A stretch of DNA of 5,310 bases, from positions 1-5,310 of the forward strand of contig SKZC01000467.1 in the NCBI GenBank assembly GCA_007127575.1. The letters run 5' to 3'. This stretch comes from Gemmatimonadota bacterium. GTDB taxonomy: Bacteria > Gemmatimonadota > Gemmatimonadetes > Longimicrobiales > Gaopeijiaceae. Below the pieces are notes generated by a model. It ran no database searches. It was not told the origin of the DNA and worked only from the letters and a program-made list of their open reading frames with translations. The position numbers and the translations under genes were made by a program. Of the stretch, positions 4,756 to 5,310 are shown in pieces; position 1 is the stretch's first letter, and each line of letters begins with the position of its first letter.

Positions 4756-5217
4756 ATGCAACTCCTGCCCACTCTCCGACGCCCCGACGGCGGCCGCTCC
4801 CTTCTACGTGACTGGGGTCAGCTGGAGGACCAGATGCAGCGCCTTATGGGCGGCATGTCGCTCAGGGAGCCCACCTCGGAGGCCTTCACGTGGGGTCCAA
4901 AGGTGGACTTCTCGGAGGCCAACGGAAACTACGTTCTGACGGCGGAGCTACCCGGCGTCGAGCCCGAGGATGTGGACGTCGAGTTGGAAGGCAACATCCT
5001 CACCATCAGAGGTGAGAAGAAGATGAAGCGCGAGCATGTAGACGAGCGCGTCCAGCTCTCGGAGCGCCGGTACGGTGCCTTTGAGCGGAGCTTCGCCCTT
5101 CCCTCGTCCGCCGACCCGGAGAACGTCACCGCTGAGTTCCAGCAGGGCGTGCTGAGCGTCCAGGTTGCCAAGCGGCCCGAGGCGCGGGGCAAGAAGATCA
5201 AGGTGAAAACGACGTAG
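4756..5217 (+). CDS. hsp20: Small heat-shock protein, Hsp20/alpha-crystallin family
   Basis: The start ATG 4756 is chosen because GGAGGT lies five bases upstream (4745-4750); an in-frame ATG at 4678 would fall in the promoter region. The product has 153 residues, normal for bacterial small heat-shock proteins. Such proteins form cytoplasmic oligomers that hold unfolding proteins without using ATP until DnaK/ClpB refolds them. A 46-residue N-terminal arm, with the amphipathic LEDQMQRLMGGM, precedes the alpha-crystallin domain at about 47-140. Family marks: KVDFSEANGNYVLTAELPGV (49-68), GNILTIRGEKK (79-89), RRYGAFERSFALP (104-116) and the A-x(4)-GVL motif in AEFQQGVL (126-133). The C-terminal tail holds I148-K-V150, the I-x-I/V motif that docks on neighbouring subunits. 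The gene is transcribed away from otsA, from a candidate sigma-54 promoter. No CIRCE or HspR (HAIR) operator is visible. The family call is very secure. Confidence 0.97.
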   Translation: MQLLPTLRRPDGGRSLLRDWGQLEDQMQRLMGGMSLREPTSEAFTWGPKVDFSEANGNYVLTAELPGVEPEDVDVELEGNILTIRGEKKMKREHVDERVQLSERRYGAFERSFALPSSADPENVTAEFQQGVLSVQVAKRPEARGKKIKVKTT

Positions 5218-5251
5218 GCACCTCACGACCGAATCCACTTCCGAGCCCACA

Positions 5252-5303
5252 TCGGGAGCGCGGGGCGGGGGGCGGCCTACGCCGTTCTCCGCCCCATCCC
5301 CGA
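5252..5303 (+). terminator. GC-rich stem-loop after hsp20
   Basis: GGGGCGG (5262-5268) pairs perfectly with CCGCCCC (5289-5295), and outside it TCGGG (5252-5256) pairs with CCCGA (5299-5303). The structure starts 35 bases after the hsp20 stop, a fitting place for a terminator. No T-run follows before the window ends, so it is a likely transcript-end hairpin rather than a proven terminator. Confidence 0.5.
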
Positions 5304-5310
5304 GACCGGA

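Noticed and set aside
4433..4939. A 168-codon plus-strand open frame running from the intergenic region into hsp20
   Set aside because: It overlaps the start of hsp20 in another frame, lacks a ribosome binding site and shows no family likeness.

Overview
This is a GC-rich bacterial window with GTG starts, clear purine-rich Shine-Dalgarno sites and codons ending mostly in G or C. Nothing in it fixes the phylum. A free-living, non-enteric, high-GC lineage is likely (for example Gemmatimonadota, Acidobacteriota, a deltaproteobacterial group or similar), but that is a guess.

Layout. (1) Positions 1-1657 (+): the 3' part of an ATP-grasp ligase gene whose start lies outside the window. It overlaps by four bases (GTGA) a small ribbon-helix-helix antitoxin gene. 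Directly after that comes the 5' part of a PIN-domain (VapC-type) toxin that soon loses the family sequence and runs into GC-rich inverted repeats. The antitoxin looks intact and the toxin broken. (2) Positions 1666-2374: about 700 bases with no believable gene, holding a 35-bp tandem duplication, several inverted repeats and one AT-rich island with a perfect palindrome. (3) Positions 2375-4238 (-): otsA, trehalose-6-phosphate synthase, followed 37 bases later by a 90-codon tryptophan-rich gene of unknown function with its own strong ribosome binding site. (4) Positions 4239-4755: a 517-base divergent regulatory region. (5) Positions 4756-5217 (+): a small heat-shock protein of the Hsp20/alpha-crystallin family, followed by a GC-rich stem-loop.

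The functional unit that stands out is the divergent pair otsA / hsp20. One gene makes the precursor of trehalose, a compatible solute and protein stabiliser; the other encodes a holdase chaperone. In the region between them, each direction carries a sequence that fits the sigma-54 (RpoN) -24/-12 promoter pattern with correct GG-to-GC spacing. Short tandem and inverted repeats between the two could be activator sites. This suggests, but does not prove, joint sigma-54 control of a small protein-protection module.

No CRISPR array, complete mobile element or RNA gene could be supported. The best leads are the paired sigma-54-like promoters, the unknown gene in the otsA operon, and the orphaned antitoxin left next to a decayed toxin.
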